64,000 nucleotides of DNA from Nigrospora sphaerica (GCA_018287875.1 JAGVVL010000002.1:8680001-8744000); one strand, 5' to 3'; counted from the first letter of the stretch, positions 1 through 12,985 are shown. Numbers and translations: made by a program. Notes: generated by a model from the sequence alone, not told the origin.

Positions 1-490
1 ATGTTGATGATCAACGACGACTGTCCATACTACGGGGGTTCGTCTCTTCCCCCCTCCCCTCCTGCTGACCCTTCAACTCCGGACCCGCCTCCACTCTGAC
101 ACGCTTCCCCCCTCCTCTTCTCCAGGCGCCTACTTCCGGGCGCACATGGCGTTCCCGGCCGACTACCCGCTGTCGCCGCCGACGCTCGTGTTCCAGGCGC
201 CGGTGCCGTTCCACCCCAACGTGTACCCGTCGGGCGAGCTGTGCATCAGCATCCTGCACGCGCCGGGCGAGGACCGCTGGGGCTACGAGACGGCGGCGGA
301 GCGCTGGAGCCCCGTCCAGTCGCCCGCCACCATCCTGCTCTCCGTCATCTCCCTCTTCTCCGAGCCCAACGACGAGAGCCCCGCCAACCTCGACGCCGCC
401 AAGCTGCTGCGCGCCGAGCGCGCCGGCGGCCCCAAGGAGTTCCGCCGCCGCGTCCGCCAGTGTGTCCGCGAGAGCCTCGGCGAGGACTGA
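1..490 (+). CDS. Ubiquitin-conjugating enzyme E2 (Ubc7/Ubc15/UBE2G class), 3' part
   Basis: C-terminal part of an E2 enzyme, which takes ubiquitin from E1 and passes it to substrates with an E3. Exons 1..37 and 126..490 are joined across an 88-bp intron (donor GTTCGT, acceptor TCTCCAG); the split glycine codon gives [14 protein letters not shown], the usual E2 beta-sheet run. The HPN motif is followed by GELCISILH, whose cysteine (codon 242-244) is the thioester residue. After it comes the acidic-loop insertion ([11 protein letters not shown]) and ERWSPVQS, which mark the Ubc7/UBE2G/Cdc34 group rather than Ubc4-like E2s. It ends soon after the fold, so no long Cdc34-type tail is present. The N-terminus lies left of the window. 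The E2 call is secure; the exact paralogue (Ubc7 of ER-associated degradation versus Ubc15) is not. Confidence 0.9.
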
Positions 491-1191
491 AGACGGCGGG
501 GGAAAACACCGGAAGGAGCCGAGAGAGACTCGGCTGGAGAAAGAAAGCAAGACGAACAAGAAGAGGAATGGAACAAACCAAAAGAGGCACCATTCTGCGC
601 AGCAGCAGAAGATGGGACACACCACAGCGTGAAGAGAAGGCGGGGGTGCCGCAGCGCAGAAAGATTGTATATACGCATGCCCGGTCTGGACACAACAATG
701 ACTGGTACGGGCCCGGGAGCATAGGGCAAGGGGTTCAAGCGTTTCGAGATTTTTTTTCTTTCATTTCCTTTTTATCGTCTGATTTATAAAGCTCCATTCT
801 TCCAAAGCGCTCCCCCACGCCCCTTCCTTTCTTGGGGGCACAGAAACCGCTGATACGGGACTGAAATTACCCAAGAAAGGGGTGTTTGCCATGCGAGCAG
901 GGAACCTCGCACAAGACCACAAGATCTCGCACGACGCAGTACGGCGCGATGAGGGGTTGGCTTGTGCTACGAGTCGCTGTGTGCGCCATGTACGAGCGCG
1001 AGGGTTGAAAACGAGCGGGGCAGCCCAAATTGGGAAGTAATGTACGTCTCGACGAGCAAGCATGCCTACACTTGAAGGACAGGGAACACGCAGGCGATGA
1101 AGTCTTTGGTCTTGCCCTCGGCCATATGAACCCCTCCGATGTGCCGCACCAGGCCAGGTGCCCGTTCACATACCGTCGTAGGACGAGAGTC
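491..1191. other. Intergenic, between convergent genes
   Basis: This stretch holds the 3' ends of the E2 gene and ALG1. A T-rich run lies near 750-785. Overlapping open frames have no recognisable motif. I see no gene, RNA or repeat. Confidence 0.6.
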
Positions 1192-2638
1192 CTACTCGCT
1201 GATGACGCCGATGGCGCGCCCGACAACGCGGTCCCACACCTCGTCCCAACGCAGGCTGCCCTCCTCGACGGCGCCGGCGCGCAGCATGCGGAGCTCGGCG
1301 GCGCCGGCGGGGCCCGTGGCGAAGAGGCGGCCGAGGACGGCGGCGAGCTCGGCGGCCGTCTCGAAGCCGCAGCCGTTGGCGCCCTCGCGGACGAGCTCGC
1401 CGAAGCTCTCGTAGCCCGCATAGGCGGCCACAGGCAGGCCGGCGCCGAACATGTCCACCACCTTCATGGGCAGGTCGACGCCCGAGCTCGACATGTGAAG
1501 GCAGACGCCCAGGTCGGCGCTGCCGAGCAGCCGCGCGTAGTCGGCCATGGAAAGCCAGGCCGTAAGGATGCGCACGCCGGGCAGCCGGCCGTCGCGCTCG
1601 AGCTGCTGGACGCGCGCCTCGTAGTGCGCCTTCTGCGGGCCCTTGCCCGTGATGATGGCCGTAAGGGGCGGCGCCTGCGGCTGCTGCGCGTAGAGGACGA
1701 GGGCGTCCAGGAGGAGCGAGAAGTCCTCATCGGGTGTCCAGCTGGTGCTGCTCACCACGAGCCGGCTGTGGCCCGACATGATGCTGCTCGCCACGTCGCG
1801 GGTTTCGGGCAGACGTTCCAAAAAGGACCTGCGGTCCGCTTCGGAGCTTAGGGGCTGGAAGATGGAGGCCGGTCGGTCGTGGAGCGTGATGATTGGGCTC
1901 TTGATTCGGTACGGGTTCTCCTTGAGCTGGCGTGCCATGGCATGGGTAACTGTGATGTTGGCCGTGGGTGCCACCCGGCCCAAGATGCACTCGTAAGCTT
2001 TGGAGATCCTGACAAAGGGGTGACGGGCCCCGCGGGTGCCCGCCAGAATGGTCCAGCCGTAGTTGTGCCAGTCAATCATAAGATGGGTGTTCCGCAGCAC
2101 GGCGATGATGAGAGCGATGGCGAGAGTTGGGATGGAAGGCGGGTTCTGGACCAGCAGCCATCGCGCCGGCTCGGTGGCGTAACCCAGAACCCGGTAAAGC
2201 GACCAGAGCTGCCACAGGACCTTCAGGGGTCCCGATACGAGGAAGGGGATAGACCTGGAACGCAACACAGCCGGCGGAGGCGCCAGACCGTGGATCTGGA
2301 TATTGTTACTGGCGACGATGTCGGGATGCGGTGGTGACTCTGGGACGGGTCAGCTTTGTATGACAGGGGCTAGTCAGCTTGACGTCGAGGGGTGGGCACG
2401 TACCGTTATAGCCGATGAGATCGACTTTGCCCCCGTGTTTTGCGATGCTCAGCGCGTGATACTGCATGCGCGGGCTTCGGCCGATGTCGCCCAGCACCAG
2501 GACCTGCACTCGCACGGAATCCTTCGAGGCGGGCGAGTGCTTGATGTGGCGCGAAGGCAACAGCATGACGCCCAGGCCCAGGCCCAGGACAAGGACCAAG
2601 GCAAGGGCCAGCAGGCCGGCCAGGAGCCCGACGGCCAT
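1192..2638 (-). CDS. ALG1: Chitobiosyldiphosphodolichol beta-mannosyltransferase (ALG1)
   Basis: Family role: adds the first mannose, from GDP-mannose, to dolichol-PP-GlcNAc2 on the cytosolic face of the ER in N-glycan precursor assembly. Exons (minus strand) 2638..2404 and 2339..1192; the 64-bp intron starts GTACGTG and ends CCCAG. The join restores [22 protein letters not shown], printed here only as GYNESPP then HPDIV. The product is 460 residues, normal for ALG1. It opens with a hydrophobic anchor (about residues 2-27), then [17 protein letters not shown], a hallmark of GT33 enzymes. Later come LMIDWHNYG, the nucleotide-sugar region ending [16 protein letters not shown], and a GYESFGELV segment typical of ALG1. 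The gene is divergent from the zinc transporter with about 2.1 kb between them. Very likely orthologous to yeast ALG1. Confidence 0.95.
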
Positions 2639-4775
2639 GGTAAGAGACGTGGTCGCGAAAGTGCCGTGCCACAGTCCGTCCGAACCGACGGGTTTCGCCC
2701 CAAACCAGAAGAGGCGGCCGGTATGAAGCGTGGGAGCGGTTCCTCGTCTCTCGCTCGGTTGCGGGGTTCAATGAACTATGCACAATGTGGCATCGCCAGA
2801 GATAGACAAGAGCGGCTCTGGGGTTCCCGGTGCCAAGGAAGAGAGCCAAGCTGCAGGCGGCGATGGGCCTGGCGAGCCGCTGTGACCGCCCGGGCGAGTA
2901 CCCACGCAGGGACAAAGTCAAAAGTGAGGGCGTCGGCGGGAGTGGGCACGTGTTCATCTCATGTCGCAGTGGTCGAATCACCCCGCCTCCCGTCGTCTGG
3001 GCCCTGGGTAAGTAAGCTTCTAATCCAACCAGGGCAATCCGGAAAAGGCTATGTACGGATGGACGTAGATATTCAGTCGGTACGCTTGCCGGCTGCAGGG
3101 GCGGATGCGAGGCGATGCGTGCGTAAGGAGGGATGCCCGTCGGTCGTCATCGGCGAGTAGGTGGTAGGGGAGGTACAGCGAAAAGCACTGGTGGTGGCGC
3201 CAGAGCTGGGGAGCTGGAGCGGGTGTGGGAAGCTGGAGCTTGGGACAAATGGGAGGGCCAGCACCAGTTGGTTCAATAGATCCGGTAGTGGCAGGTGATG
3301 CCCACGGCTGCGCTATCTTGCGCCCCAACCAATGCTAACGCCGCCCATGTACCCGCCATGCTGATTATCGCCTGCCCGATACTTACAAGGGTTCAGACGG
3401 GGACCTGCAGGGGCCGGGCGGGCTAGTTCGCTCTTGCTTCACGTCAAATCGGACGCAGGTGCGCAAATGCGGTCAGGCTCGGCTCAGCGTGCGCTGTCTT
3501 CCCCGCTACAACTAAACAGCTCGGATGGACCCATTTGGGCCGGAGCATCGATGCCAAAAGCTACGAATACAGGCCTAGCGATACTGTCTGAACCAGGTTG
3601 GCAGCGCTCGAGAGGGGTCGGCTATCGGATGCCAACAAGGAAGAGCTGGGCTTGTTTTTGCGGGCTGCCCGGCTGGTCTGCCAAGCCATAGAGTCCTGGT
3701 CTCTCCGTGGCAATCAACTGACGAGGCCAATCAGTATCTCGCTAGGCGACGCGTGGGCAGGGGGGGGATTCGAGGAGAAAGAGGGTGGGAGAGAGATGAA
3801 GAGCTCGGAGAGAGGGAGAGCTGGGAAAGAGAGTGTGGGAAAGAGAGACAAACCCGTGATCAGCAAAGCGGAGATGAACTTGGTGCACACAACGATAACG
3901 AAAACCGGTAAAGCCAGGACGGGATGAACGGATAGATACATACCCGTATGGATGTCTCTATCTCTCTCCTCCCGGCTTGCCGTGATTCCTTCCCGACGCT
4001 TCGTACATATTAGTACCGTACCTATGTAGCTTGCTGGCCAGCTTCGTTACTGGCCACAGCATCACCACCCTAGCCTTACTTTTCGCGTCGCTGCGATCTA
4101 CTACTAGTCGTCTCGTACCGCATGCAGGGCCCTCCCTACCAGCCCGCCATTCGGTAATAGGCCTCGTTCAGCTCGTCCAGCTTGCCCAGCTCGTCGTTCC
4201 TTGTCGTCTCGTGGCCGGTGCCATCCATCCATTCTCCCTCTTTCTCCACGCTCCCCCGCGCGCACTTTCCCCGTCGTGACGAGAGCCCGTATCTGCTCTG
4301 AAACACATTGCGGGCGACCTCCATCGAGCTGTGACGCCGTTGCCGGCTTCGCCTAGCCCCTTTTTTTCGGAGAATCCAGCCCAATCGACGTAACGTCCAA
4401 CGCGGTCCAAACTCTCCCACGACTCAAGACTCCAAGACAAGAAACAAAGGCCCTTGGCTGCGCTGCGGTCCCCTGGTCCCCGCCGACCACAATCTTCCTG
4501 GAGTGACCGCAACTTGCTAGCAACATCCCAAATACCGCCTCCCGACGAAAGAAGCTCGCGCAGTAGCTCGGACGAGACGCGAGAACCTAAGCTCTCATGA
4601 CGAGCGCGAGCAGCATCATTTCCTAACAGGGTAGCTAATAACGTCGCATTGGGCGACGGTAATCCGAACCGAACTACGTACACGCCTATCTTTCAGTACC
4701 GCCACCGAGCCACGACGACGCAACGGCGCGCCGAGCGACGTCCAGCAAAACACCGCTTCGCACAGATCGCCCACT
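2639..4775. other. Divergent intergenic region (ALG1 / zinc transporter)
   Basis: This 2.1-kb spacer must hold both promoters and probably a long leader for the zinc transporter. Purine-rich stretches (about 3770-3850) and pyrimidine-rich ones (about 3950-4280) are present. Open frames up to about 285 codons overlap one another on both strands and lack family motifs. I support no gene here. Confidence 0.5.
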
Positions 4776-6936
4776 ATGGCATCGTCATACGCTCTGCCAA
4801 CGCCGCCGCTGCCGCACAACCATAGTCACCATGGTCACGGCCACGTGCAATCGCTCAGCCACTCGCAATCGCCGCCCTCGTTTGGCCACTCGAGGCGGAG
4901 CGACCGTGGCGGAAGCACCAACGGCAACAACAGCACCATGCATGCCTACAGCCAGAGCCTGGAGTCGCTGCAGTCGGCGCCGGGCTACGGGCAGGCCGGA
5001 GGAGGAGGAGGGCAGCGCAGCCGGAGTCAGAGCCACGACAGCGACGGGCCGGGGCCGATAGCGTTGGCGGCGCATGCCTCGAACAACGTCTCCAACTACA
5101 AGGCCAACTCTTTCGCGCCCCTGCAGCGGCGCGACCATCGGCCGACGCCCATTTCGTCGCGCAAGGCGTCGCCCAGCAACCTGAGCCCCGTCATAGACAT
5201 GTCGCCCGCGAGCCCGGGCCAGAACCGCGCCGATTATCTCGACGCGCCGGTGCAGGGTCACAGCCATCGCCATTCAGCCCACCGCCTCGATCATGACCAT
5301 GCCCACAACCATAGTCACGACCACAGTCACGACCGCGACCACAGCCGTAGCCACAGTCACAGTCATAGCCACAGTCACAGTCACAGTCACAGTCACAGTC
5401 ACAGTCACAGTCACAGTCACAGTCATAGCCACGACCACCATGAACATGTTCTTGGCCAACACGATCATGGCCACCACAATTATACCCACCATGATCACGG
5501 CCACCATGACCACCATGGCCACGTCCACGACCACCATGACCACCATGGCCATGTCCACGACCACCATGGCCACGATCACAAACATGGCCACGGCCACGCC
5601 CAAACCTACTCCAAACTTACTAGCTTACTGCTGCCCTACACCTCGCGGTGGCCTTTGCTACACTCGGTCATGACGGAGAAGGACTCACGGCGCATTTTCT
5701 ATTTTATGATGTATGTTCATTTTCCCGCTTGGACGGCGGATAGGGGAGGGGAAAGTGCCAAAAGACCATGCTAACCTGTGTCAGTGTCAACTTTTCTTTC
5801 ATGGGCGTCCAGGCGTTCTACGGGTACCTCACAGACTCACTCGGTCTGCTCAGCGACAGCATACACATGTTCTTTGACTGCGTGGCGCTGGCGGTTGGGC
5901 TGTTCGCCGCCGTCATGAGCAAGTGGGCGCCAAACCAGCGGTTCCCCTACGGTTTCGGCAAGATTGAGACGCTGAGCGGCTTTGCCAATGGCGTCTTCCT
6001 GATGTAGGCGTTTTCCCCTCCTTTTCCCTTTGTGGCGAGCTGTCGTCTGGGAGCTGGGCGCTAATCACCGACTTGACCATATATAGTCTGATCAGCGTCG
6101 AGATCATGTTTGAGGGCGTGGAGCGCCTGTTGGAGGGTCGCGAGACGAAGCGATTGCTCGACCTCTTCGTCGTCAGCACACTGGGTCTGCTGGTCAACCT
6201 GCTGGGCATCTTCGCCTTCGGGTCGCACTCGCACGCGCATCACGGGCACGACCACGGTCACGACCACGGTCACGGACACGGCCACAGCCACGGGCATGAC
6301 AACGAGAACATGCACGGCATCTACCTACACATCATGGCCGACATGCTGGGCAGCGCGTCGGTCATCGCGTCGACGGTGCTGACGTACTTTGTGCCTTGGT
6401 CGGGCTGGGACCCGCTGGCGTCGTTCCTGATTGCGTACCTCATCGCGGTGACGGCGCTGCCGCTGGTCAAAACGTCGGCGCAGCGCCTGCTCCTGACCAA
6501 CCCTGACGACGCCGAGTACACGCTGCGCAACACGCTGGCGGGCGTGACGGACGTGCGCGGCGTCGTCGCCTACGCCGTGCCCAAGTTCTGGGCCGACGAC
6601 CGGACCGGCGGCGACGACGCCCACCCGCACGCCCACGCCCACGCCCACGACGCCCCGGACGGCGGCTGCCCCTCGGAGCACCAGCATTCGCACCCCAAGA
6701 CGCGGCTCATCGGCGTCATCCACGTCGCCGCCGCCCGCGGCGCCGACCTCGACGACGTCCGCGACCGCGTGCGCGCCTACCTCGCCGACCAGAACATGGA
6801 CATGACGGTCCAGGTCGAGCGCGAGGGCGACGCCTCGTGTTGGTGTGGCATGGGCCGTCTGGGAGGCGCTGCCGCCGGCGGACCCCGCAGCCCCGGCCTG
6901 CCTCCCGGCGCCGGCAGCATCGGCAGTCTGTACTGA
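4776..6936 (+). CDS. His-rich cation diffusion facilitator zinc transporter (Msc2/ZnT-like)
   Basis: Family role: CDF proteins export Zn2+ from the cytosol into organelles; the closest match in style is Msc2/ZnT5/ZnT7 of the ER and Golgi. Exons 4776..5710, 5785..6003 and 6087..6936 give 667 residues. The first ~310 residues are polar and low-complexity, ending in a very long His-Ser/His-Asp tract (about 165-290). The membrane domain begins at exon 2. Two HxxxD zinc sites are visible: SDSIHMFFD (H339/D343) and HIMAD (H466/D470). A second His-rich loop (about 432-455) sits between TM4 and TM5 as in ZnTs, and a C-terminal domain follows, with another His-rich insert. The extra N-terminal membrane bundle of yeast Msc2 is not seen, so it resembles ZnT7 in layout. 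Transport of Zn2+ is inferred from the family and the His content. Confidence 0.9.
5351..5430 (+). repeat. CACAGT/CATAGC hexanucleotide tandem repeat (His-Ser coding)
   Basis: The hexamer CACAGT is repeated almost without interruption inside exon 1 of the zinc transporter, encoding alternating His-Ser. A few synonymous CATAGC units break it. Being a multiple of three, gain or loss of units keeps the frame, so its length may vary between strains. Confidence 0.9.
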
Positions 6937-8739
6937 AGGGGGCCTCCGTGCTTGCCGGCCAACCGGTAGGGGGCAGTAAAAATAAGAACATACATTCGAA
7001 GAGAGACCCCCAAAAAACAAACAGATGAAACAAGCGAAATCGGCTGCATAAACGTCTACCACTTCCCTTTTCCCCCGTTTCTTTTACGCGGGTGTGTATA
7101 TCTTGTATACTGTGTACGAACAGATCCTACGCATGGCGGGGACAATCCGAGGGGGGGAAGGCGGAAAGGGGGTTCCCGCCCGGCATGATGTTGCATTTGC
7201 ATCTGCATGGGGGTGTTAGTGAGGAAGCGAGAAGACTTGGATTCGGCTGTCTACCATCTCTCTGTGTCTGAGTGGGTCGTGCGGGAAGTACCTGCATATG
7301 CGCGTGCTCCGGGGAGTATATATGAAGGAGGAGGAGCGCGATTGGACCCCGCGCCGGGCCGACCTTGAGATAGGCTTTTTTTGAAACCTGGCCCGGGTAC
7401 AGGGTCCGATGCGGGCGCGCCGGCGAGATGAGAAGCCGAGAGAGAGAGAGAGAGCAGCATTCTTTTCGTGTCCTTGGGGAGGAATGGCCTGTCATGAGGG
7501 CGCAGAGGGAGAGGGGAGGAAGGATTCGCATGTATACCTCCTTTGAGTTCCTCTAAGAGTTTGTTTAGTAGGTAGTAGTAGGGAGTCGGCCACCGGGCAT
7601 ATCACGCATACACATCCATTCATATACGACCCTAAATACCACGCATTACTCCTCGTCTTCCCGCTTCCGCTCTCTTCGTTTCTACGAAATCCGCATTGCT
7701 GTTTTACTCGGTGCCGGACCCGGCTGTGTCGAACCCCGCTTCCCTCCACCTCCCCGGCCCTCATTCTTTCTTATAAGTGAAACCTGACTTCCAACGTTAG
7801 TCCATCCCCTATCACGTCTCACATGACTACTCGCTGTATTTGATCGCGGCCCATCAGGAGAAGTATGAGGGTTAAAGAAGTCGAGGAATGCGTTTCACGC
7901 GTCTAACATTACTCCCCGGCTACTCCGCGCCGCGGGCCCCCTAACAAACCAGAGCCCGCGGCCAACCCAGCCACTTCGTTCGGCACCGAGGGGGGAGAAG
8001 GAACCCTCTTATAGAAAACGACACAAAAGCCGAAACCATCTTCCCTGGCCCGTAAACAGTCGGTAGGAATGAGATCTTTCATACACTCCCCCCTCTTTCT
8101 ATATGGTCTCTCCGTCTGTGCTCTGTTCGTGAAATGCCGGCCATGGAAGCTGGGATCTAAAGCAAAAGCAAATGAAGGCAAAGGGGGCCAAAAAGCTACA
8201 ATGAGAAGACCAGGTACAGGGTGACAAGGGGAGAAAAAAGTGGGGGGAGGGAGGTCGGCGAGACCCCGCGATGCCGTCAGTGTAATAGAAAAGCACGAAT
8301 CAGCCGGCCTGGGGATACGTAACACAACAAGGTGGGTTTTGGCGTTTCTTGCCAAGGTAACGGGACAGAGGACGCGGGTACATAATGGATAGGTAGGCAG
8401 GTGTATGAGGGGTATCGGGGATTCTTTCTTCACTCTTCGCTTTCTCTCTCTGGCCCATCCCGTGTAATTGATCGCGTTCCTCTTCTTTGCCCTCTTTCTC
8501 GCTCTATAGTCATGGCGTAGGGGAATCCGGATTGTCTGGCCCTTATTCTTCTACATCCGCGGGCGCCACAGTCGTTCCCCCCGGTCCCATCGACGTTTCC
8601 ATCTGCGGCTTTCTACGCCACTTCTCATTGGTGCGATGCTGTCTCGTTCCTTTTCATCGCGCGCGCCGGACACGAAGGGGTCGGATTCTTCCATTCCCCC
8701 GGCTTCTTGGTCCATCGCCTTCGCCCCGGACCCGGGTGC
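6937..8739. other. Intergenic, between convergent genes
   Basis: About 1.8 kb between the 3' ends of the zinc transporter and the carnitine carrier. A short GA microsatellite lies at about 7438-7454. Open frames on both strands have no recognisable domain. I support no gene. Confidence 0.5.
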
Positions 8740-9888
8740 TTAACCAAACGTCTTCTTCATGGCCTGGTGGGCGAGCTCGACGCCGAGGAAGGTGGCGGCG
8801 TTGGCGGGGACGGCGCGGGCGAGGGCGGGGCCGAAGCCGGGGAAGAAGGCCTTGAGACCGCCGCGCGCGTGCAGCTCGCGCACGACACTGCCAATGGTGA
8901 CGCGGCCCTCGGCCGTTTGTAGGCGCGACTTGACCGTGTCGACGGGGAAGACGGGGATCCACATGGCGACGCCGGCGGCGGCGCCGGCGCCCGTGACGGC
9001 GAGCAGGCTCAGCTCGCCCGAGGGCTTGCCCGTCGCCGGGTCCACGGGCGTTAGCCGGCGTTTCATGTACTCGTAGGCGGCGAAGTAGGCGGCGGAGCCA
9101 GGCCCGTCGCGCGCCAGCGTCGCCACGCTGCCGCGGAACACGGACCGCAGGCCACCCTCAGCGTACAGCTGGCGCACCACGTCGGTGCCGCCGCGGTACT
9201 TGGGCTGCTCTCCCGGCTGCAGCTTCTGCCCCTGCACCTGCAGGATCACCTTGACGCGCTCAAAGGGTGCCGTGATGAGCGTCATGGGTATCGCGCTAAA
9301 GAAGCCCGCCGCCGACGTCTGCGCGATCGACAGTTGCACAGCCTGGCCGGGCTGCGGCGCCGCCTCGGGTGTCGAGAGCGACGTCACGATCTGCTTGCCG
9401 AGGTCGTAGCCCCAGAAGGAAACGGCGACTGGGAGGCCGGATGCCGGCCCATTGTCAGCACGGGGCCTTCCTCAACTGGCGGCGAGAGGGAGGGTGGGGA
9501 GTAGAGGGAAGGAAAACTTACACATGGGGGTCACGCCGACTAGGGGCGCGCTCACACCGGCGTAGAGACCGCGGCGCAGGCCGTCGCGGGCGATGCTCTT
9601 CTTGACCACATCGATGGCGCTGCTGTAGACGCCGCGCTCGGCCGTTTGCAGGCGCACCTTGACGAGGTCAAAGGGGTGACCGACGACGACGGCGCAGACT
9701 CCGCCGAAGCCGCCGGCGGCGAAGGAGCGCAGCTGCGACAGCCCGCTGCTGGCCGCCGCTTTGGCGTCCGCCTTGAGCTCCTCCTTGGTCTCGGGGATGT
9801 GCGGCAGCTTGTGCGCCACCGGCGCCGGCAGCCGCTCCGACAGCTGGTCCTTGAGCGCGTTGGTGGGCGCGTTGTTGGACGAGGCCAT
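8740..9888 (-). CDS. acuH: Mitochondrial carnitine/acylcarnitine carrier
   Basis: Family role: inner-membrane antiporter exchanging cytosolic acetyl/acylcarnitine for matrix carnitine, needed for growth on acetate or fatty acids. Exons (minus) 9888..9522 and 9428..8740 give 351 residues. The 93-bp intron (GTAAGT...CCCAG) joins GVTPM to FAVSFWGYDLG, a sequence conserved in this carrier. Three mitochondrial-carrier signatures occur in order: PFDLVKVRLQ, PFERVKVILQ and PVDTVKSRLQ. The middle repeat with PFERVK and QVQGQ points to the carnitine carrier rather than other SLC25 members. An N-terminal extension of about 50 polar residues precedes the first repeat. The symbol follows the Aspergillus name; yeast calls it CRC1. 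Confidence 0.93.
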
Positions 9889-12800
9889 GGCGGGCGGTTC
9901 TCCGGTGTGGGTTGTGCGGTTGGGTTGTGTGGGAGGGAGGGGCGAGGACGAGGTTCGCTAGCCCGTGGGCAGGCGGCGGATCACGAAGAGCAGTGGTGGG
10001 AGGTAGAGGTCGAGGAGGTCGAGTGCGAGAGCAATCTGCCGGGGGTGGAAAGGTGTCGTTACCCGTTCGCTATCCGAAGCGGTGTTAGTCGGATGGGTAT
10101 GTATGCGTGTCCGTAAAAGCAAGCCCGTGAGAGCGGCAGCGGTCTATTCGCGGCGAGGCGGAGGCGGTGTATGTGCGGTTGTGCGTGATGTATGTGCAAG
10201 GTGTAGGTTTCGGACAGTTCCAAGCGCGCGGGAGAGGGAGGGAAAATAAAGCACGGCGGATATGGTTTCCCCTCTATGCGTTCGGGGTCGCTGACGATGG
10301 GGACAGAGAGCGAGAGATCGTGTGTGTTCTGATCCCTCGGCTTGTGACGACGACCCACTTCCCCACGGGTACGTGTGGCCCTGGAAACTGGGAAAATGGA
10401 GTCGGCTGATGCGAGGGGACTTGGGAACCTCGGGGTGGGGGTTCTTTTGCCCTTGATATCGGCAATCCAAGCAGCGTCGGGACGATAACGGCGCGGTTGG
10501 GCCGAGGTGGCTTGAATGGGAAGTTCCTATGCTCTAACAACAACGAAGAACCGGGATGGAAGGTAAGAAAAGAATAGAAAAACAACGACGGAGTAGAGTG
10601 GCAGTCAGCGACAACGAACAAGACAGGAAAGGGTCAGATAATCAGAGAGAACGGAAGTCCGGATCGGGGATCTGAGAAACAGGCATGGGGGGTAGGACAG
10701 GGAAAGGGAAAAAAAGAAGCCGGCGGGGAGGAGGGGTGTCCCAAATAAACTCGACGGCGATGGCCAATGCGACGGGACAAACGAGCACAGATTCCCAAGT
10801 GTCGCAATGGGGGAAAGAGAAAGGAATTCCGCCCCGAAAAAGTCGGGGTACGTACCGAATCGGCCACCCTTTTCCTTCGTCCAGAGGAAGAGGCTGAAAA
10901 AAATTGAAGCCGGTCCAAGCGAACGCAAGGCGCGGGAGATGCACCGCCGGCGAGCGGCAGGTAGCGCGTACACGACGTCAGGGTTCAGCTGCGCGTCAAG
11001 TGAGTGCGTGTGTCGCGCGTTTGTACCTCGGCTTGTTGGTCACCCGCCTAACCGCAACTAATGGAAGTCAGTCCGACCGGCTGACGGAACGACCGAAGGC
11101 AAACGACCAAGGGGCAAGGTGTCAATCATCGCCCTCTCTCCCTCCCTCCTTTGATCCGGCTTGGTGACAAATGCGGCTTGGCTTGCCCTCTGTGGCTCTT
11201 CCCCCGTACCAGCGACGCGGGACCACCAGATGACACTTGCCCACTCCCTGCAGGCCTACGTTCTCGATCGCGTGGCTCTACCCCCAGCGACTGGGGAAGG
11301 AAAAAACCCCCCCCGCTGGCCCGTCCCGCGGTTGGTTCAGAGTTTGAAGAACAACGCATGCATACAGAGAGAAATAACCGTGGAACCATAGCCAGCACCA
11401 AACAGCTGGGTAAAACAAGACAGCGGGGAAAACAGGCGGTGCCAAAACGGGCGGCTCGGAATTCTTTGTCCCCGCCTCGGCCGACATCACCAACCCTTCC
11501 CCCCGTCCTCCAAGTCGTGCATCGCAGTTTCTCGGGTCAAGGGAAGGAGGGACTTTCCCATTCCATGGGGGTTCTCCTCCATTTCCCCAAACGGCCGCCT
11601 ACATATGTGCCAATGGCGCACACACATGCTGTCCGGCAGTTCGGGGAGAAAAAGGGGGCGTGGTAGGAGGGAAGCGAGGGAAGGTGGGTGGTGGGTGGTT
11701 CACGTTCGTTCTGTCCAGTCATATTACGGGGGGGAATAAGGGCGAACACCTACTTGACCGCCCCTGGTCATTCGGTGTCCCCCTTGCTGCGGATGACTTT
11801 CCCCCCCCAATGCCTGCCGGTGGCTGCTTTGGGGAACATGTGGCTTGCCTTGGCGCACATATTGGGGGGGAGGGTCCTCTAGCTGGGTGATCACCCTGTC
11901 CTGTCCGTCTGATCTGTCGTGGCCCAGCAACCCGAGGAGGCGGCGCTGTCCAACCCCGTCTGGCCGAAGTGCGTATCTATGTTCACGTTTCTATTCGTCC
12001 TTCTTTCCCTTCCACTCGTCCGTTCCTCCCCTTCCTGCCCCAATGTGACCTTACGTTCCCGTCGACTCTCACTCCGCAGTTACCGGTACGAAGTCCGAAG
12101 TCCACGGACTGGTCTTGCCGGCCTAACCCACCGTTGCCTACATGTACCTTAGTACGTACCCATCCATGCCACCGTGCACCTACTTTAGAATGGCCTACCC
12201 CCCAATAAGTGCCAAGAGGGGGAAATCGCCCGGTAGCGCGCCATGACGTCGGGGCCCCGTCTTTTTGGCGAGTCGCACAACACGCGTAGTGTACATTGCA
12301 TGTGACATTTTCGGCTCGGCTGTGTCGCCTCACTCGGGAACACCCCCAAACCTCAGATGGTTCCTTCTTGGGGAGAAAAGAGGACAATGCATGTGCTAAG
12401 TGCAGATAGCCAGAGGCAAGCGAGTATGAATCAACCGAATCGCCCGCTGTTAATACACATTGAGCTACCTACTTGTTGGACACACCTGTCGTCTACATAC
12501 ACATAACCACCGCTCGTGCCATAAACTCCCGAATGCTTATTACCACCTCCGCGTCCGCCCGAAACAAGACCGGGGAAGGCAATCCCTCTGCGCTTCGGAC
12601 CGTTGCTTTGGATCTGGGCACCTTCTGTACACTCTTGGTCACCCCGCCCTGTGTCGTCGACCACAGGCACTGCCGGAACTCCAAGCACCGTCACTGCAAG
12701 ACGCTACACCAAAGCCGGGAGCAGTCGCGACGTTTCCGTTTTTCCGTCGATTTCCTATCGACGGCGCCGCGCTCGCTTAACATCGAGAGAGGGGGTTCGC

Positions 12801-12985
12801 CAGATTCCGCGACGTAGAAGAAGAGTGGGGATATGGTAGAAGATCCCGTCGGTAGGAGTGGAGGAGCGACGACCCCTGGAGCAGACATGGGCACGGGAGA
12901 GAGGACCATGGGGCGTCAGAATCCGTGTCCGTCAAGCCGCCTGATGCACTGAAGATGATTGAGAAACCCTCAGGCACAACACACC
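9889..12985. other. Long intergenic region without a supported gene
   Basis: 3.1 kb upstream of the carnitine carrier and downstream of the histidine-phosphatase gene. Many overlapping frames of 60-170 codons occur on both strands, pyrimidine-rich on the minus strand, with no domain or splice-consistent gene. It probably contains the carrier promoter and leader. Homopolymer C/G runs are common (for example near 11306 and 11803). Confidence 0.45.

Noticed and set aside
5274..5673. Frames of alternating Val-Thr/Met-Val and Thr-rich sequence
   Set aside because: Shadow frames of the CACAGT repeat in the zinc transporter exon.
10605..10973. 122-codon minus-strand frame
   Set aside because: Phe/Ser/Leu/Pro-rich translation of a pyrimidine-rich tract; no domain and several equal overlapping frames.
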